Notes under the pieces: model-generated
The model's input: only the letters and a program-made list of their open reading frames with translations
Databases searched by the model: none
Told to the model about the DNA's origin: nothing
Part shown: positions 20,761 to 31,689 of the stretch, piece by piece
Numbering within the stretch: the stretch's first letter is position 1
Layout of the letters: each line of letters begins with the position of its first letter
Position numbers and translations under genes: made by a program
Assembly: GCA_037176725.1 (NCBI GenBank)
Contig: JAZBRS010000026.1
Span: 104,329,501 to 104,393,500, forward strand
From: Posidonia oceanica
Lineage: Eukaryota > Streptophyta > Magnoliopsida > Alismatales > Posidoniaceae
Length of the DNA stretch: 64,000 bases
Direction of reading: 5' to 3'

Positions 20761-21827
20761 AATTAAGTGTTTTTAAATTGTTTCAAATTTTTTGATTGTT
20801 TCTTTTAGATTTGTTAAGTGTTTTTTAATTAATTACTTGTGTTATTGTTTTTAATTGTTTTCTTCTTTTTTAGGATTCGTTTTTTATTATCTTTAATAGG
20901 GTTTTTACTTTTGGTTTATTTTGATTATATTTTGGTTTTTTACTTGATTTTATAGCATTTTCTTTTGTTTGTTTTGTATTTTTTTAAATTGCATTCCTAA
21001 TTTCCCTTTTAGTTGGATTTAGTTAGGTTTTTGTTTTTAATTGTTTGTTTAAGTTTTTAATTACTTCTTTTTAGGATTTTGATTTGTTTTTCTTTTGTTT
21101 TAGAGTTTTAAAGGTTTTTATAGGTTTTTTAAGGACTTAGTGGAAGAAAGGAAAAGAAAGGGAAAAGGAAAAAGTAAAGGAGGAAATGGAGGAGGAAAGG
21201 AGAAAGAGAGGAGTGGAAGGAAAATAAATATTAGAAAATCAAGGAATAAGCTAAAAATAGAATAAAAATGCAAATAAAATACAGAAGAGAGAGATGCACA
21301 AGGTGGGCCCACAGTCAGGCAGGAAGAAGGGAGAGAAGGGAGTGAAAAGAGGGAGGATAATCAGGAGAGAGAGAGGAGAGAGAAAAGAATAATCTAGGAG
21401 AGAGAAAATGATAATTTGGGTAAATGAAGGGGTTAGAGGCTTAGGAAAGAGGTGAAATTTGGTGGGTGTGTGGCCTATTGTCTCTAGTGTTGGACCAAGG
21501 GTTTGGATTTGGATTTTGGAAGGTTTTGAAAGGGTTTTGAGGTATAGAAAAAGAGTAGTTTTACCTAAGTTTTCTAGGATTTTTGGGAGTGGTTTTGGCT
21601 TGAAATTTTAAGGACTTTTTGGTAGGCTTGCTAAGTTGAGAAGGGTGAGTTTTTCTATGGTTTTTGGATAGTTTTTGGGTTCGAGAGATGGGTGTGATCC
21701 TAGGTTGAGTTTGGACTTGTTTTGAGGAGAAAGAGGAAGAGAAAGGTGTGGGTTTGGACCTAGGTTTGGGTTCAGAAGCTACCAGAAGATTCCAATCGAT
21801 TCAGCCTGTCATGATGGGGTGTCAACA

Positions 21828-22750
21828 ACAGCAAGAAAACAAGAAGGGACTCACAACAAGAAAATAGTAACTTAATCCAACTGAATACGCTAACCTCTAA
21901 CGAATACAAATCAGAAAAAACTAAGCAAACATTAAATGGGTTCGTATTAAATGCAACGCATTTCAAACAAAAATATAGATGCGATTATTTGCAATAAATG
22001 AAATAAAAAGAACTTCTAAGTAATTAAACCTTACAATAAATGAAACAACGAGAATTGTAAAAAAGACTCTTCTCGATACGAAATAGTAGATGAAGAAATC
22101 AGAAGAAGTAGCAAAATTACAAAAAAAAAATTGGAAGAAGAAAGTTTTCTTGAAAGAGAAAGAAAAAATGGATGATTTGAGAGAAAAATGGAAAGATAAT
22201 TGAGGTAATTTGGATTTTACTGTAAACTCCAAGTCCCTCTTTGGCAGCCAGATAAAGGGTGGAATAGGAATTGTAATTCCATTTGGCAAATCAAAAAGTG
22301 GAATAAAAACGAAATAGTAATTCTTATTCTGATTTACTTATTCTAGAATAGCTATTCCGCTGGAAAGATGGAATAAAGTTATTCCGCTAAGTTATTCTGA
22401 TAAATGTATGTATACGGTGTATTTATTTTTTGTTTAAAAATTAATACATATATAATATGATGTATACATATTTAATCTATATGTTTAACACTTATTCCAA
22501 CACTTATTCTGATACTTATTCTAATTTTCATCCAAACTAGATTATCTACTTATACATACTTATTTATCTTTAAAAGATAATTATTTCTAAATAAAATAAC
22601 AATATTATTAGAATACCAATATTATTTTCTAATTATTCGTATTTTTCTTATTTTACAATTAAAGAGAGATTAAGACAATTTTATTCGTACCGACCATAAA
22701 AAAATATTAATTACCTTATACTTTCGTTGTAACAAGACTAACAAAGAGAC
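21828..22750. other. AT-rich intergenic DNA between element A and the acyltransferase gene
   Basis: No gene is supported. At 22225-22545 several GGAATA/TATTCC words occur around TTTGGCAGCCAGAT and end near CATCCAAACTAG. This resembles a small DNA-transposon relic, but I could not define inverted termini or a target duplication. Confidence 0.4.
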
Positions 22751-23181
22751 AGAGAACTGACACATGCTATACATCACAAGTGACGTCGGAAAGGGCCCCC
22801 TAGCCACTATCGTTACTTGTGGTCCATTTCATCGTGGAAAACGCGCCCTTGTACCGTATTCCTGTCCCATTTCATCGAGGACCACGTCGACTATAGTTAC
22901 ACACGTGGTCCAACACCAATACCCGCGAACTACGGCAATTTTTTATTGGATATCCTTTTTTTATTTGACGACCACGATTCGACCACGAAACCACGATGTG
23001 TTCTACAAAAGGCCCCCTTGCCACACCCTTCGTCGATAAGCACTTCTCACACCGCAATCCTCTTCACTAGTAACCTCAAAAACACCACCTACCTCAACAC
23101 TAGTATACTGGCATGGGTGCCCACCCACATCTCACCACAAGCAACAAGTCTACCGAAACGGAGGAGAAGAAGACGCCGAAG
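22751..23181 (+). promoter_or_regulatory. Probable promoter and 5' UTR of the acyltransferase gene
   Basis: The base composition changes here from AT-rich to GC-richer. A G-box core CACGTG is at 22902-22907, and a related ACCACGTCGAC is at 22881-22891. No convincing TATA box was found at a fixed distance, so the transcription start is unknown. The assignment rests on position and the G-box. Confidence 0.45.
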
Positions 23182-24613
23182 ATGATCAGAAAAGTGAAGA
23201 TCCTCAGCTCTTGTGTGGTGAAGCCAGAGAAGGAGACGCCAAAACACAACATATGGCTCTCCAACATAGACATAGTGAGCAACTACAGAGCCTTCACTCC
23301 GGTCATAAACGTGTACAAGAACACCAACGGTGAAGAGGGCTTCTTCGCCACCGACGTCATCAAGGCCTCCTTCGCGAAGACGCTTGCCATCTTCTACATC
23401 TACGCCGGCAGACTCGGCGTTGATGAGGACGGAAGGCTTGAGATACAGTGCACCGGCGAGGGGGTGAAGTTCGTCGAGGCCTCGTGTGAGCTGACCATCG
23501 AGGAGTTCGGGAGCTTCGATCCAAGCAACCAGCTTCAGGACCTTCTCGTGCCGTTCGTGGTCTCTCCCGATCCACCATGCCCTCTCATGTTGTGTCAGGT
23601 ATGTATATATTATGCTCATGGAACAATTAATCTGCATGTTATAATATTACAAGAACTTTCGTTGATTCTTGTTAACTTGTTTCTACGTGTTTTGTATGCA
23701 GGTGACGAGGTTCAAATGTGGAGGAGTAATCATTGGGACAAGAATCCATCACAGGACGGGAGACGGAGGGAACTCGATCCGTCTGTTCAACGCCTGGGCG
23801 GCCATCACCCGAGGCGTGGATCCGGCCACGATCCCGCCGCCGCTCCTCGACCGCACCAGCCTCCGCGCCCGATCGCCTCGGCTGGTCGAATTCGACCACG
23901 ACGAGTACCGCGTGCCCGTCGGCGACGACCACCAATCCCCGTCGCCACGTGCGGTGAGCAGTACCGTCAAGCTGCTCCTCTCCAAAGACCAAGTAGCCGG
24001 GCTCAAATCAAGAGTCTCCAGCAAGAACAACATGGCCGCCACGACCTTCTCGACCGTCCTGTCGTACGCATGGCGGTGCCTCACGAAAGCTCGTGATTTG
24101 CCTCCGAACGAACCCGTCCGCCTCCGGATACTCTCCAACGGAAGGTCCGTCGTCGACCCGCCGCTGTCGCCTTTGTACCAAGGCAACTTGATCGTCCACA
24201 TCTCGGTCACGTTGACGGCGGGGGAGCTCCGAACGATGGAGCTGGCCCAGGTGGCGAAGAAGATAGAGGACGCGAAGCTGGTGCTGACCGACCGGTACGT
24301 GAGGTCCGTGATCGACTTCTTGGACGTGCGGGATGGCACCAGAGACTGGCCGCCGCTGCAACCGAACGAGGTGTTGGCCGTGAGTTGGATGAGGCTTTCG
24401 ATCTTCGACTCGGACTTCGGGTGGGGGAAGCCGGTGCACATGGGCCGTGCGTGCACTCCTTTTCCTGGTAGGATGTACATCGGAAGGAATCAGGTTGATG
24501 ATGGGTGCTGGGTCACTACAAGCTTGGAGGAGGATCACGTTGCCGAATATGTCAAGTGCTTTTACGATGATTTGGGTGGTGATCGTAAGCTGGAAATGAA
24601 TGGATGGCATTGA
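23182..24613 (+). CDS. BAHD acyltransferase, HCT-like, two exons
   Basis: Exon 1 is 23182-23598 and exon 2 is 23702-24613. The intron 23599-23701 has GT/AG ends, joining CAG to GTG in phase 0. The 442-residue product has the usual BAHD length. BAHD enzymes transfer acyl groups from CoA thioesters to alcohols or amines, and HCT-like members use hydroxycinnamoyl-CoA in phenylpropanoid metabolism in the cytosol. Catalytic HXXXD is H156-RTG-D160 within IHHRTGDGG, and DFGWG is residues 377-381. The N-terminus KVKILSSCVVKPEKETP, then IWLSNIDIV, fits the HCT-like clade. I chose ATG 23182 because family members start there. An in-frame ATG at 23113 would add 23 residues. Exon 2 is strikingly GC-rich. 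The substrate cannot be read from sequence. It is the only intact host gene in the window. Confidence 0.93.
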
Positions 24614-24720
24614 CATGGATCGTGATAAGTTTGTGTGTTCGTTCACTTTTTCTTTCTGCATTGTAATATATAAGTTTTATATGTTTGATTTTGAATTAAG
24701 AAATAAACTGGGTCTGGGTA
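24614..24720 (+). terminator. 3' UTR and likely polyadenylation region of the acyltransferase gene
   Basis: After the TGA there are TTGTAATATATAAG and AAGAAATAAACTGG, near-upstream-element-like words of plant poly(A) sites, within 100 bases of the stop. No exact cleavage site can be given. Confidence 0.45.
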
Positions 24721-25706
24721 TTTGCATTCTCAAAAAACAAAAACAACTCAGCAAACTTCCAACGATGATATCATAATTCATCGAAGACTTGTAACTGGTA
24801 TCAAATAATCATACAAAAACTTGTCTAAACGATATTAAGTATTGAAAAAAATGATACCTATCGCAAAAATAAGAGAAAATGAGACCAAATATTGTAAAAG
24901 TGACAAAATATATTCTATGAGATATTAATGAAGAGATACTTGAATTAACATAAAATAATATAATATATGAATACAAGCTGTACAATATTAAGAAAACAAA
25001 ATTAAAAGTTAGACAAGAGTTTTTTATACACAAATCTCTTAGAAAAAGTATTTTATGAAGCTTTTTTTGCAAGATATTTCTTATAGAAGAGCTTTAATAA
25101 AGATTAATGGAACACCAACCTTTGAACATCATAGGAGTCCAATAATAAACAATTCTTCAAAAAAAATCTATTTAAAACATTGTAGACAAAATCTACATAT
25201 GAAATGAGAAAAGAAACAAGAAGAGGAAGAAGAGAAGAACTAAGAATGAGAAAAACACAAAAGGTAAAGAATTTTGATGTTTCTCTCACATGAAGTTTAA
25301 AATTTTCCTCCACTATTTCCAATTTTTTTCTCTTTCTCATATGTTGAAATGTTGCAATATGATACAGATTTCACTATAGATGGTATTGTAGTTGTATCTA
25401 TATTGTCAAAAATAAAAAAATATATAAAGAATGCTTGTGGAAGCCACTAACATGAAGATGCCACATAGGACGTGTAGGATTTCATGTAAAATTCCATATA
25501 CACTAACCATTTTCCAACTTCTAAAGACCTATTGCAAGTTGTCTCCCTCACATTTTAATTTTCCAGGGAGGGGACTTTTTCCAGCACTTCGACCATTGTA
25601 TGGTTCAAAGACATACAGGAAGGAAGAGACCATAGGAGAGGTGGAAATTTCCAATGCACATAGGGGGACCACTGTGCGATCGTAGCGTAGTGGAAATTTT
25701 CTATTT
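24721..25706. other. AT-rich intergenic DNA, nothing recognised
   Basis: Composition is strongly A/T with no domain-bearing frame, RNA gene or repeat boundary that I can define. Confidence 0.5.
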
Positions 25707-25709
25707 TAA

Positions 25710-26720
25710 GGGTCCATTTGGCAGGACTTTTGGACAGCTTCTGGGCTTGTAATTTCTGACAGAAGCTTGCATGGTCCAAAAGCTCCACCAAACAGCCTCA
25801 AACAACAATCAACTTCTCAAAATCACATAGCTTTTGGACAGTATTTCCTTTACATTTCCAGAAGCTAGAGATTGACAAATTCTAGCAAGAAGCTGGTTTT
25901 TACTTCTTCTTCTTTCCTCATTTGCCCTTCTAGAATTTATGTTATTACTTAAAAACCCCCTTCATATTTATAAAATCTGCCACCATTGCCTGTCTCCTCC
26001 TCTGACCTCCGCAACCACCGCCTGTCCTCCTCCAGCCTCTGCCACCACCACCTGCCTACTCCTCTAGCCTCTTCCATCATCGCCTGCCTCCTCCTCTAGC
26101 CTCCTCCTCAGACCTCCGCACTGACGTTTCTCTCCACCACTTCCCCTACCATTTCACCATCGATCGGGATCAGCACGACGAGGGCAAGGTCACCAACAGT
26201 GCCCTCGCCGCTTGCAATGCAGTGGCGAAGGAAGACGGCCTAGAATCTACAGGAAGGGGCGGGAGGAGAAGGGGTGGAACGGGAGCAAGGAGCGGTGGAT
26301 ATCGGTGGAGTTGAGGAGGAAAGGGAGGGCGAATAGGAAGGAGGCGAAGAGGATGAGGGTGAGGGAGAGGCGCTGGGTGCCTAGTTTCTTAGGGTGCGTG
26401 GGATCGAGGTCGAGATCAGGATTATTCTTTGGAGGTTCGTCGGAGATTTCCTCCATTTCTGTTGGCATTACGATGAGAGCCTGGTCTTATTGGATCCGCT
26501 TAGAGGGTCGAGAGAGAGAGGTTGAAAGAGAGGTTACTTCATGGGTATTTTTGTCTTTTAACACAAATGGGTAAACCAGAATCTAGAATGAGTCCTTATT
26601 TTGCCAAACATGTTTCTACCATTTTCCATAAAAGTTGGCTTCTATAATTCATACCAAAAGCTAGCTTCTAGCAAATTAGCCAAAAGCTAGCTTCTCTCCT
26701 AAGTCCTGCCAAACGGACCC
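25710..26720. mobile_element. PIF/Harbinger (Tourist)-like non-autonomous DNA transposon, 1.01 kb
   Basis: The left end GGGTCCATTTGGCAGGACTT (25710-25729) and the reverse complement of 26701-26720 match at 19 of 20 bases. TAA flanks both sides (25707-25709 and 26721-26723). TAA/TTA target duplications and GGG/GGC-starting termini are typical of PIF/Harbinger elements. There is no transposase. The middle (25980-26550) is GC-richer than the ends and looks like captured gene sequence. Confidence 0.85.
26247..26468 (-). pseudogene. Captured first-exon-like fragment, type II membrane protein N-terminus
   Basis: The minus strand has a 73-codon frame with an acidic N-terminus (MPTEMEEISDEPPKN), a short basic stretch, one hydrophobic segment LSLTLILFASFLFALPFLL and a luminal-like continuation. 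A CT-rich 5' UTR-like stretch lies upstream (26574-26480). This is the pattern of a Golgi type II membrane enzyme start. It ends at a stop without a catalytic domain and lies within the PIF-like element, so I read it as a captured, non-functional gene fragment. The parent gene is not recognised. Confidence 0.5.
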
Positions 26721-26723
26721 TAA

Positions 26724-27325
26724 GTAAACATGTATAGTTACAGGGCAGACCTACATAGGACAGGTCAGCCGTTCTTTAAGCCCTTACCAATCGGCCTATT
26801 GCAAACTATTGATTCTCAAACCACCTCAAACTAAAGCTATACAAGGTTTCTTCACTCCCATCTAGAATCAAATTGGAATAGTTACCTACCCAACTCCATC
26901 AAGAACATAATAAGATAGCCACTGTTTGAAAAGAAATTGAATACATACATACTAATCAATAAAAATCTAATAAAAAAAAGGAAAGACAGAGGCAAAAGAA
27001 AGTATGTCCATGAGATAAATGTAAAATGATTAAATTTTTTAAAAAAACATTCCCAATTTTTTATTATATTTAATTTCTCTATTACATTTGAACACAGACA
27101 CATGAGATACCTAATAAGTGCATTAAAAAAAAAAAGAACAAAGCCACTCGTACATATATTTTTTGTAAATAAATATTGTAATTTCTAATGGTACACACCC
27201 ATCCGGTAATCGCACTTAGTCATTGCCTGCTAATATTGATATGATTTAGTCATTCTCTGATGGCAACTCTATTTCGCTTGCACATTGCAATTTGCTTTCA
27301 TTCTGCGGAGAATTTTTAATTCGTT
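26724..27325. other. Intergenic DNA, nothing recognised
   Basis: AT-rich sequence with poly-A runs. No coding or repeat boundary is supported. Confidence 0.45.
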
Positions 27326-27910
27326 TTAATTTGTTTCATCCATAGACCTAGCTAGAAGTTGGCATAAAGTCCAAACACAGAAAACGTCTTCTAGTGGGAC
27401 AAGAATTGTCTCGTGCACATAAACCAAAATCCTTCTGCTCTTACTTCCCATATTCCCCAGTGGTAGGTGGGAATTAAGCTCAAAACAGACGGTGGTAGGT
27501 TGGCAAATTGCATGCATGTCTTTCGTTAGGACGCACATGTGATGTTTCTTCTCACTCAAATTTCAGTTAATTACTTGTTGCACATGCTGTACGGAATCTG
27601 AATCTCTAGCTCCCATGAAATTGCTACCTACCACACAATCACTGTTCCTCGGGCCGTCGACAGCAATTAATTAAGCTCAAGACAGACGGTGGTAGGTTGG
27701 GAAATGGCAAGGTGATATATGGACATATGGTTGTAAAGGACAAGCAGTTAATTAATATTGCCGCCTTCGCTAAGACCCAAATATTTTTTTTTATTTTCTT
27801 CCTCTCCAAAGATACAGAAGTCAGATCCTAACTGCCTGCCTCTCAGTCATTTATGATCCGTCACGCTAAACGATTCTCAGCCATGTAAATTGCAACCTAC
27901 CACGTAAATG
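27326..27910. promoter_or_regulatory. Region with five ACCTACC (AC-element-like) motifs
   Basis: ACCTACC or its complement occurs at 27462-27468, 27494-27500, 27626-27632, 27691-27697 and 27895-27901. ACCTACC is the AC-I type MYB-binding motif of phenylpropanoid genes. The part 27477-27510 is repeated at 27673-27710 (AGACGGTGGTAGGTTGG), and part of the region recurs at 63749-63992. There is no gene directly beside it. It could be a promoter relic of a duplicated gene or just a repeat carrying this word. Confidence 0.4.
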
Positions 27911-28345
27911 ATTGCCATTCCCGAATAAACCGTATATAGTTCCAAAATACTAGTAAAGTGCGATAATCTAAATTATATATATAATATTTTGGATTTTACG
28001 CCGTCCACATGTCGGAGAGTCAACTAGGACCGACCACAGACGGTACAACACAAGTTGCAATTGAAGTTGCAACTTTTGTACCCGAGAATGGTATGTTGAA
28101 AAAAAGTTAGCCGCAATGGATGCAGGACTTTCGATGATTTTTTTTTTTTTTGGAAGCTTATGGTCCTTATAGTTGGACATATATATCTACATAAAAAATG
28201 GAGTTCACACTTGACAAGGATGGAGCGGCAAAGTCGAGCAACAAAAAGCATCCCAAGAAAACCACATAGAAGCAGCAGCTGTCTCTTCTAGATTTCAGTC
28301 TATCTTGACAGAGATCATTATTTAGTCCAGAGAAATAGCTTACTC
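27911..28345. other. Intergenic DNA, nothing recognised
   Basis: Mixed AT-rich sequence with a T-run at 28138-28151. Minus-strand frames here show no domain-like content. Confidence 0.4.
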
Positions 28346-28882
28346 GAAGTTTCCTGGGGATATTATTTGTACAAATTAACATTTATTTTAATAATAATAT
28401 TAATAAAATTAAGTCTAAACACAATAGTTGCAATTATTGTCCACAATGTTGTAGACAATAGTTATACATGTCATCTTTCGAAGTTCTTTGAGGATATTAC
28501 TTGTGCAAATTAACATTTGTTTCAATGATAACACTAATAAAATTAAGTCTAAACACAACAGTTGTAATTATTGTCCACAATGTTGTAGACAACAGTTATA
28601 CATGTCGTCTTTCGAAGTTCCCTGAGGATATTACTTGTGCAAATTAACATTTGTTTCAATGACAACACTAGTAAAATTAAGTCTAAGCACAACAGTTGCA
28701 ACTATGGTCCACAATGTTGTAGACAACAGTTATACATGTCGTCTTTCGAAGTTCCCTGAGGGTATTACTTGTGCAAATTAACATTTGTTTCAATGACAAC
28801 ACTAGTAAAATTAAGTCTAAACACAACAGTTGCAACTATTGTTTACAATGTTGTAGGCAATAGTTCTACATGTCGTCTTTCT
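28346..28882. repeat. 134-bp tandem repeat, four copies, spanning a transposon terminus
   Basis: Copies start at 28346, 28480, 28614 and 28748, exactly 134 bases apart, each beginning GAAGTT. Within each, about 52 bases of flank-like sequence are followed by a CACTAGTAAAATTAAG-type word (variants in copies 1-2). That word matches the inverted terminus at 47978-47993. The array therefore looks like serial duplication of a junction between host DNA and a CACTA-like end. Confidence 0.85.
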
Positions 28883-29544
28883 AAACACAACAGATTAACT
28901 ATTGTCAATACGGTGTTACCTTTTCTAATGTCGCCAATGACTTTAGACGACATCAGGATATGTCACCTTTGTCACAACTACCACCAATACTATATCGCAA
29001 TGACGACAATGACAACCATTGTCAATATCAGTATTGATGACATTTATGTCTACCGTAAAGCAACCGTGCGGTCATGCGTGTCATCATAGAATTAACAAAA
29101 TAATAATAAAATATTTTATTGATAAATAAATGTCAATAACATGGTTTAACAACAAAATGATAAATCCACTCCAAGATTGAGAAACACAAACAAAAATATT
29201 TCTTTAAAATTAATAAAAAATATGTAAAGTATTACAAATTACTACAAATTGATGAATGTACTGGTACAACATTATTTCTCATTACAATTAACATCTCCAA
29301 CTAACATTTGATGGTCAATTTTATCATATATAACTAGTTTTGTTCTCCCAGCTTTCTTTCATGTATGTAAGTCTTAAACATTTGTAAAACTTGCTTCTGC
29401 ATTATCTTAAGTCGTGAAAGAATCATCTGAGTACGTGACTCTTGGACTTCCTACACCACGGGAATAGTACAAATGTGATGCCATCATTCTAGCTAACAAG
29501 CACATAGTCCAAGTAACACTACTAGAAATTCCGCATTCTACGAA

Positions 29545-29630
29545 AACAACTCGCGAGGACATGTCCTCGCAAAAATTTAATGAGGACTGTGCGAGGACTA
29601 ATCCTCGCTAAGTCCTTGCGAATTTGAGAT
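29545..29630. repeat. Left subterminal repeats of the inner CACTA
   Basis: GCGAGGACATGTCCTCGC, GAGGACTGTGCGAGGACTAA and TCCTCGCTAAGTCCTTGCG form direct and inverted copies of the same octamer. Such subterminal motifs are transposase-binding sites in CACTA elements. Confidence 0.8.
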
Positions 29631-29936
29631 AAAATTTTTCACCCTCGAGCAGTTTCCCCCCTTTCCATGCGGTTTCTCTTTCTTAATTTCCTTCTGATTT
29701 TGCTCTCTCCGAGTTCCTCTCGTCTACCCTCCTCCTTCCGCCACCCTCTCCTCCACCCTCCTCCTTCTGCAACCCTCTCCTCTACCCTCCTCCTCCTTCT
29801 GCTACCCTCCCCTCCACCCTCTTCCTCATTTCGCAACCCTCTCCTCTACTCTCCTCCTCCTCCTCCTTCCGCCACCCTCTCCTTCGCCCTTTTCTTCCCC
29901 TCCACCACCACTACCCGAGTCGTAGTTGCTGGTGAG

Positions 29937-29939
<3 letters not shown>

Positions 29940-30007
<68 letters not shown>
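29940..30007. repeat. (CT)n-(CTAT)n compound microsatellite
   Basis: About twenty CT units pass directly into about seven CTAT units. It follows a pyrimidine-rich leader-like stretch (29640-29930) inside the inner CACTA. A further CTT run is at 30143-30170. Confidence 0.95.
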
Positions 30008-31558
30008 ACTCCCGACTCCCTTCTTCTTCAACATGAATCAGTCAATTTAGGGTTTTTTTTTCTTTGTTTCTATTTGTTTGGTGCATTTGGTGAAGCTCTG
30101 GAGGAGCCAGTGGTGTCGAGGTTTAGTATTTGAATCAACAACTTCTTCTTCTTCTTCTTCTTCTTTTTTCCTCTAGCACTTGAAGTGAGCATCTAGTTTG
30201 AGATGATTAGCAGGCAGCTACAGGACATGCCGACAGAAGCATTAGGATCTGGGACATGCACCAAAGGCATGATCTGGTTTGAGATGATGAAGGTGCCATG
30301 ATCTTTTAGTTCAATAGTGTACATTGCCCATTTAGTGTTTTTTGATAGTTATTATGTTCAATCACTTGTTACCCTCTATACCTTGAGGTTGCATATGTAC
30401 AATGCTAGTTTCATCTTGCCTTTGATACATATACATAAGATATCTCAGTTTGTAAAAAATTATTATTACAAGTTTGTCACTAATTAAATGTCTTATGTTC
30501 TACGTACTACCCTTCATTACAGTGTCATCAATGTCCACTTGACTAGCTCGAAATCACTGGCGGGGATCGCTAGGGTTATATCAGAGATTCAAAAGGAGAA
30601 AATGGTCTACACAATCTCTATCATCTAATTACTTATTTTTTTATGGGTCTTATTGACTTGACTCCAGTAGCTTGTTCAAGTTTTTGTTCACAGTCCTATT
30701 GAAGATGACAAGTTACATCAATTTTTTTTTGGACCATGCTGAATTCCTTATAAGAAATGTCACGATAAAATAATTTTTCCAACAGATGTTTTTATCATTT
30801 TCATCAATGATCATCGGTCGAAAGTTTGACTATATTGCTCCCAAAAACTGAAGAACTCAAGAATTTTAACTTCTTAAAACTATATCCATTTCTTAATACA
30901 AGGAAACCATCTGTCTCAAAATCTAATTCTACTATTTGACAAATGGCTATGATTGGTATTCATCTGCCTAATTTATTCCTTGGCTTCCAATGATAATTTT
31001 TGTTGTGTGCATTTGTCTGAGACCATTGTTTTGAATTATTTTTTCTCTAACATTTGTCATTGCCATTACATATGAATGCCTCTTACTGCTTTCTTTTTTT
31101 TCTTTGTCTTATTATAATTATTAGCTATGTACTTCTATTCCTTTCCATGCATGCACAAGTAACTGGAGTTAAAACAAAATAAATTCACATTAGTTAAATT
31201 TCCCTCTCATCTCATTTGTTCTTCGACTTGTTGTCTTTTCCAAAGCACAAGCATGCTATTTATGCTGACCGTCAGTTGACCACTTAATATGCACACAAGC
31301 AACATACGTATTTGTTAGAATATATGTCATACATGGTGTCCTAAAGCAAATTTCATACACAGTCTGAATATCATCTTTCTTTGCATTACTTGTTCCCTTC
31401 GATTCCTTCTCGAAATATAAATTTGCTTAGTTAATTATTTTATGCAACCCATGTGGTCGCCATATCTTATAATTGAGATTTGATTTTTTTTTTAATTTAC
31501 TTTAGAGGCTGTTATATTCTTATGATTCTTTCTTTTATTCCTAATGTTTTGGTTTCAG
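30008..31558 (+). other. Inner CACTA left interior; possible captured leader and introns
   Basis: No complete exon is recognised. A GTGAGT donor-like site occurs at 29931 after the CT-rich leader. A stretch at 30523-30601 (VHLTSSKSLAGIARVISEIQ in one frame) follows ATTACAG and ends before GT, so it could be a captured exon of unknown origin. The rest is T-rich and intron-like. Confidence 0.4.
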
Positions 31559-31633
31559 AATTTTATTGTTGGAGCATTCAAGCCACCTTGTAATATTGCA
31601 ATCACATTTGCTGATGAGAACTCTCGCATGAAG
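31559..31633 (+). pseudogene. VPS26: Captured VPS26 exon
   Basis: The 75-base exon is exactly in phase: it follows TTTCAG, precedes GTAAC and encodes NFIVGAFKPPCNIAITFADE then NSRMK. This matches the start of the retromer subunit VPS26, whose N-terminus has the IGAFKPPCN-type block. Retromer sorts cargo from endosomes. Only this exon is present. The following intron is cut by the Athila-like element at 31690. It is a fragment and cannot act as VPS26. Confidence 0.82.
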
Positions 31634-31689
31634 GTAACAAACAAAAAGGTTGTTTTGGGAAATTATCGCACTGTTATGTCTATGTTTTA

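Larger units (their letters stand above)
1..21827 (-). mobile_element. Element A: Tat/Ogre-type Ty3/Gypsy LTR retrotransposon, decayed, left end outside window
   Basis: Positions 1-905 match 20923-21827 base for base with no net indel and about 30 mismatches by hand count (3-4 percent), so they are the two LTRs of one element. Reading the minus strand from the right, the order is 5' LTR, primer binding site, gag, protease, linker, RT, RNase H, a second RNase H, integrase, an extra ORF, tandem repeats, polypurine tract and 3' LTR. Long LTRs, a second RNase H domain and this primer site are known for the Tat/Ogre lineage. Gag-pol is broken by many stops and several frame changes, so the copy cannot be autonomous. 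The right flank after the LTR reads ACAGC. The left target-site copy lies outside the window and cannot be checked. Confidence 0.93.
16137..21827 (-). repeat. Element A 5' LTR (5.69 kb)
   Basis: The right boundary reads TGTTGACACCCC on the minus strand. The left boundary is next to the primer site, where the terminal CA appears changed to CT. The U5-proximal part (16430-16570 and 16680-16740) aligns with element B LTRs and the solo LTR at 57041-60749. It includes an ACACCTTCCCC...CAGGAGTCCTT-type block and a GGCGACTCC copy near the LTR end. The LTR contains a GC-rich block (18540-19110), an AT-rich block and tandem repeats. No real gene is seen inside. Confidence 0.9.

Noticed and set aside
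22225..22545. Small MITE upstream of the acyltransferase
   Set aside because: Word composition is suggestive but I found no matching inverted ends or target duplication.
23672..24661. Long minus-strand frames opposite the acyltransferase
   Set aside because: Shadows of the GC-rich exon 2. The sense frame has the catalytic motifs and splice sites.
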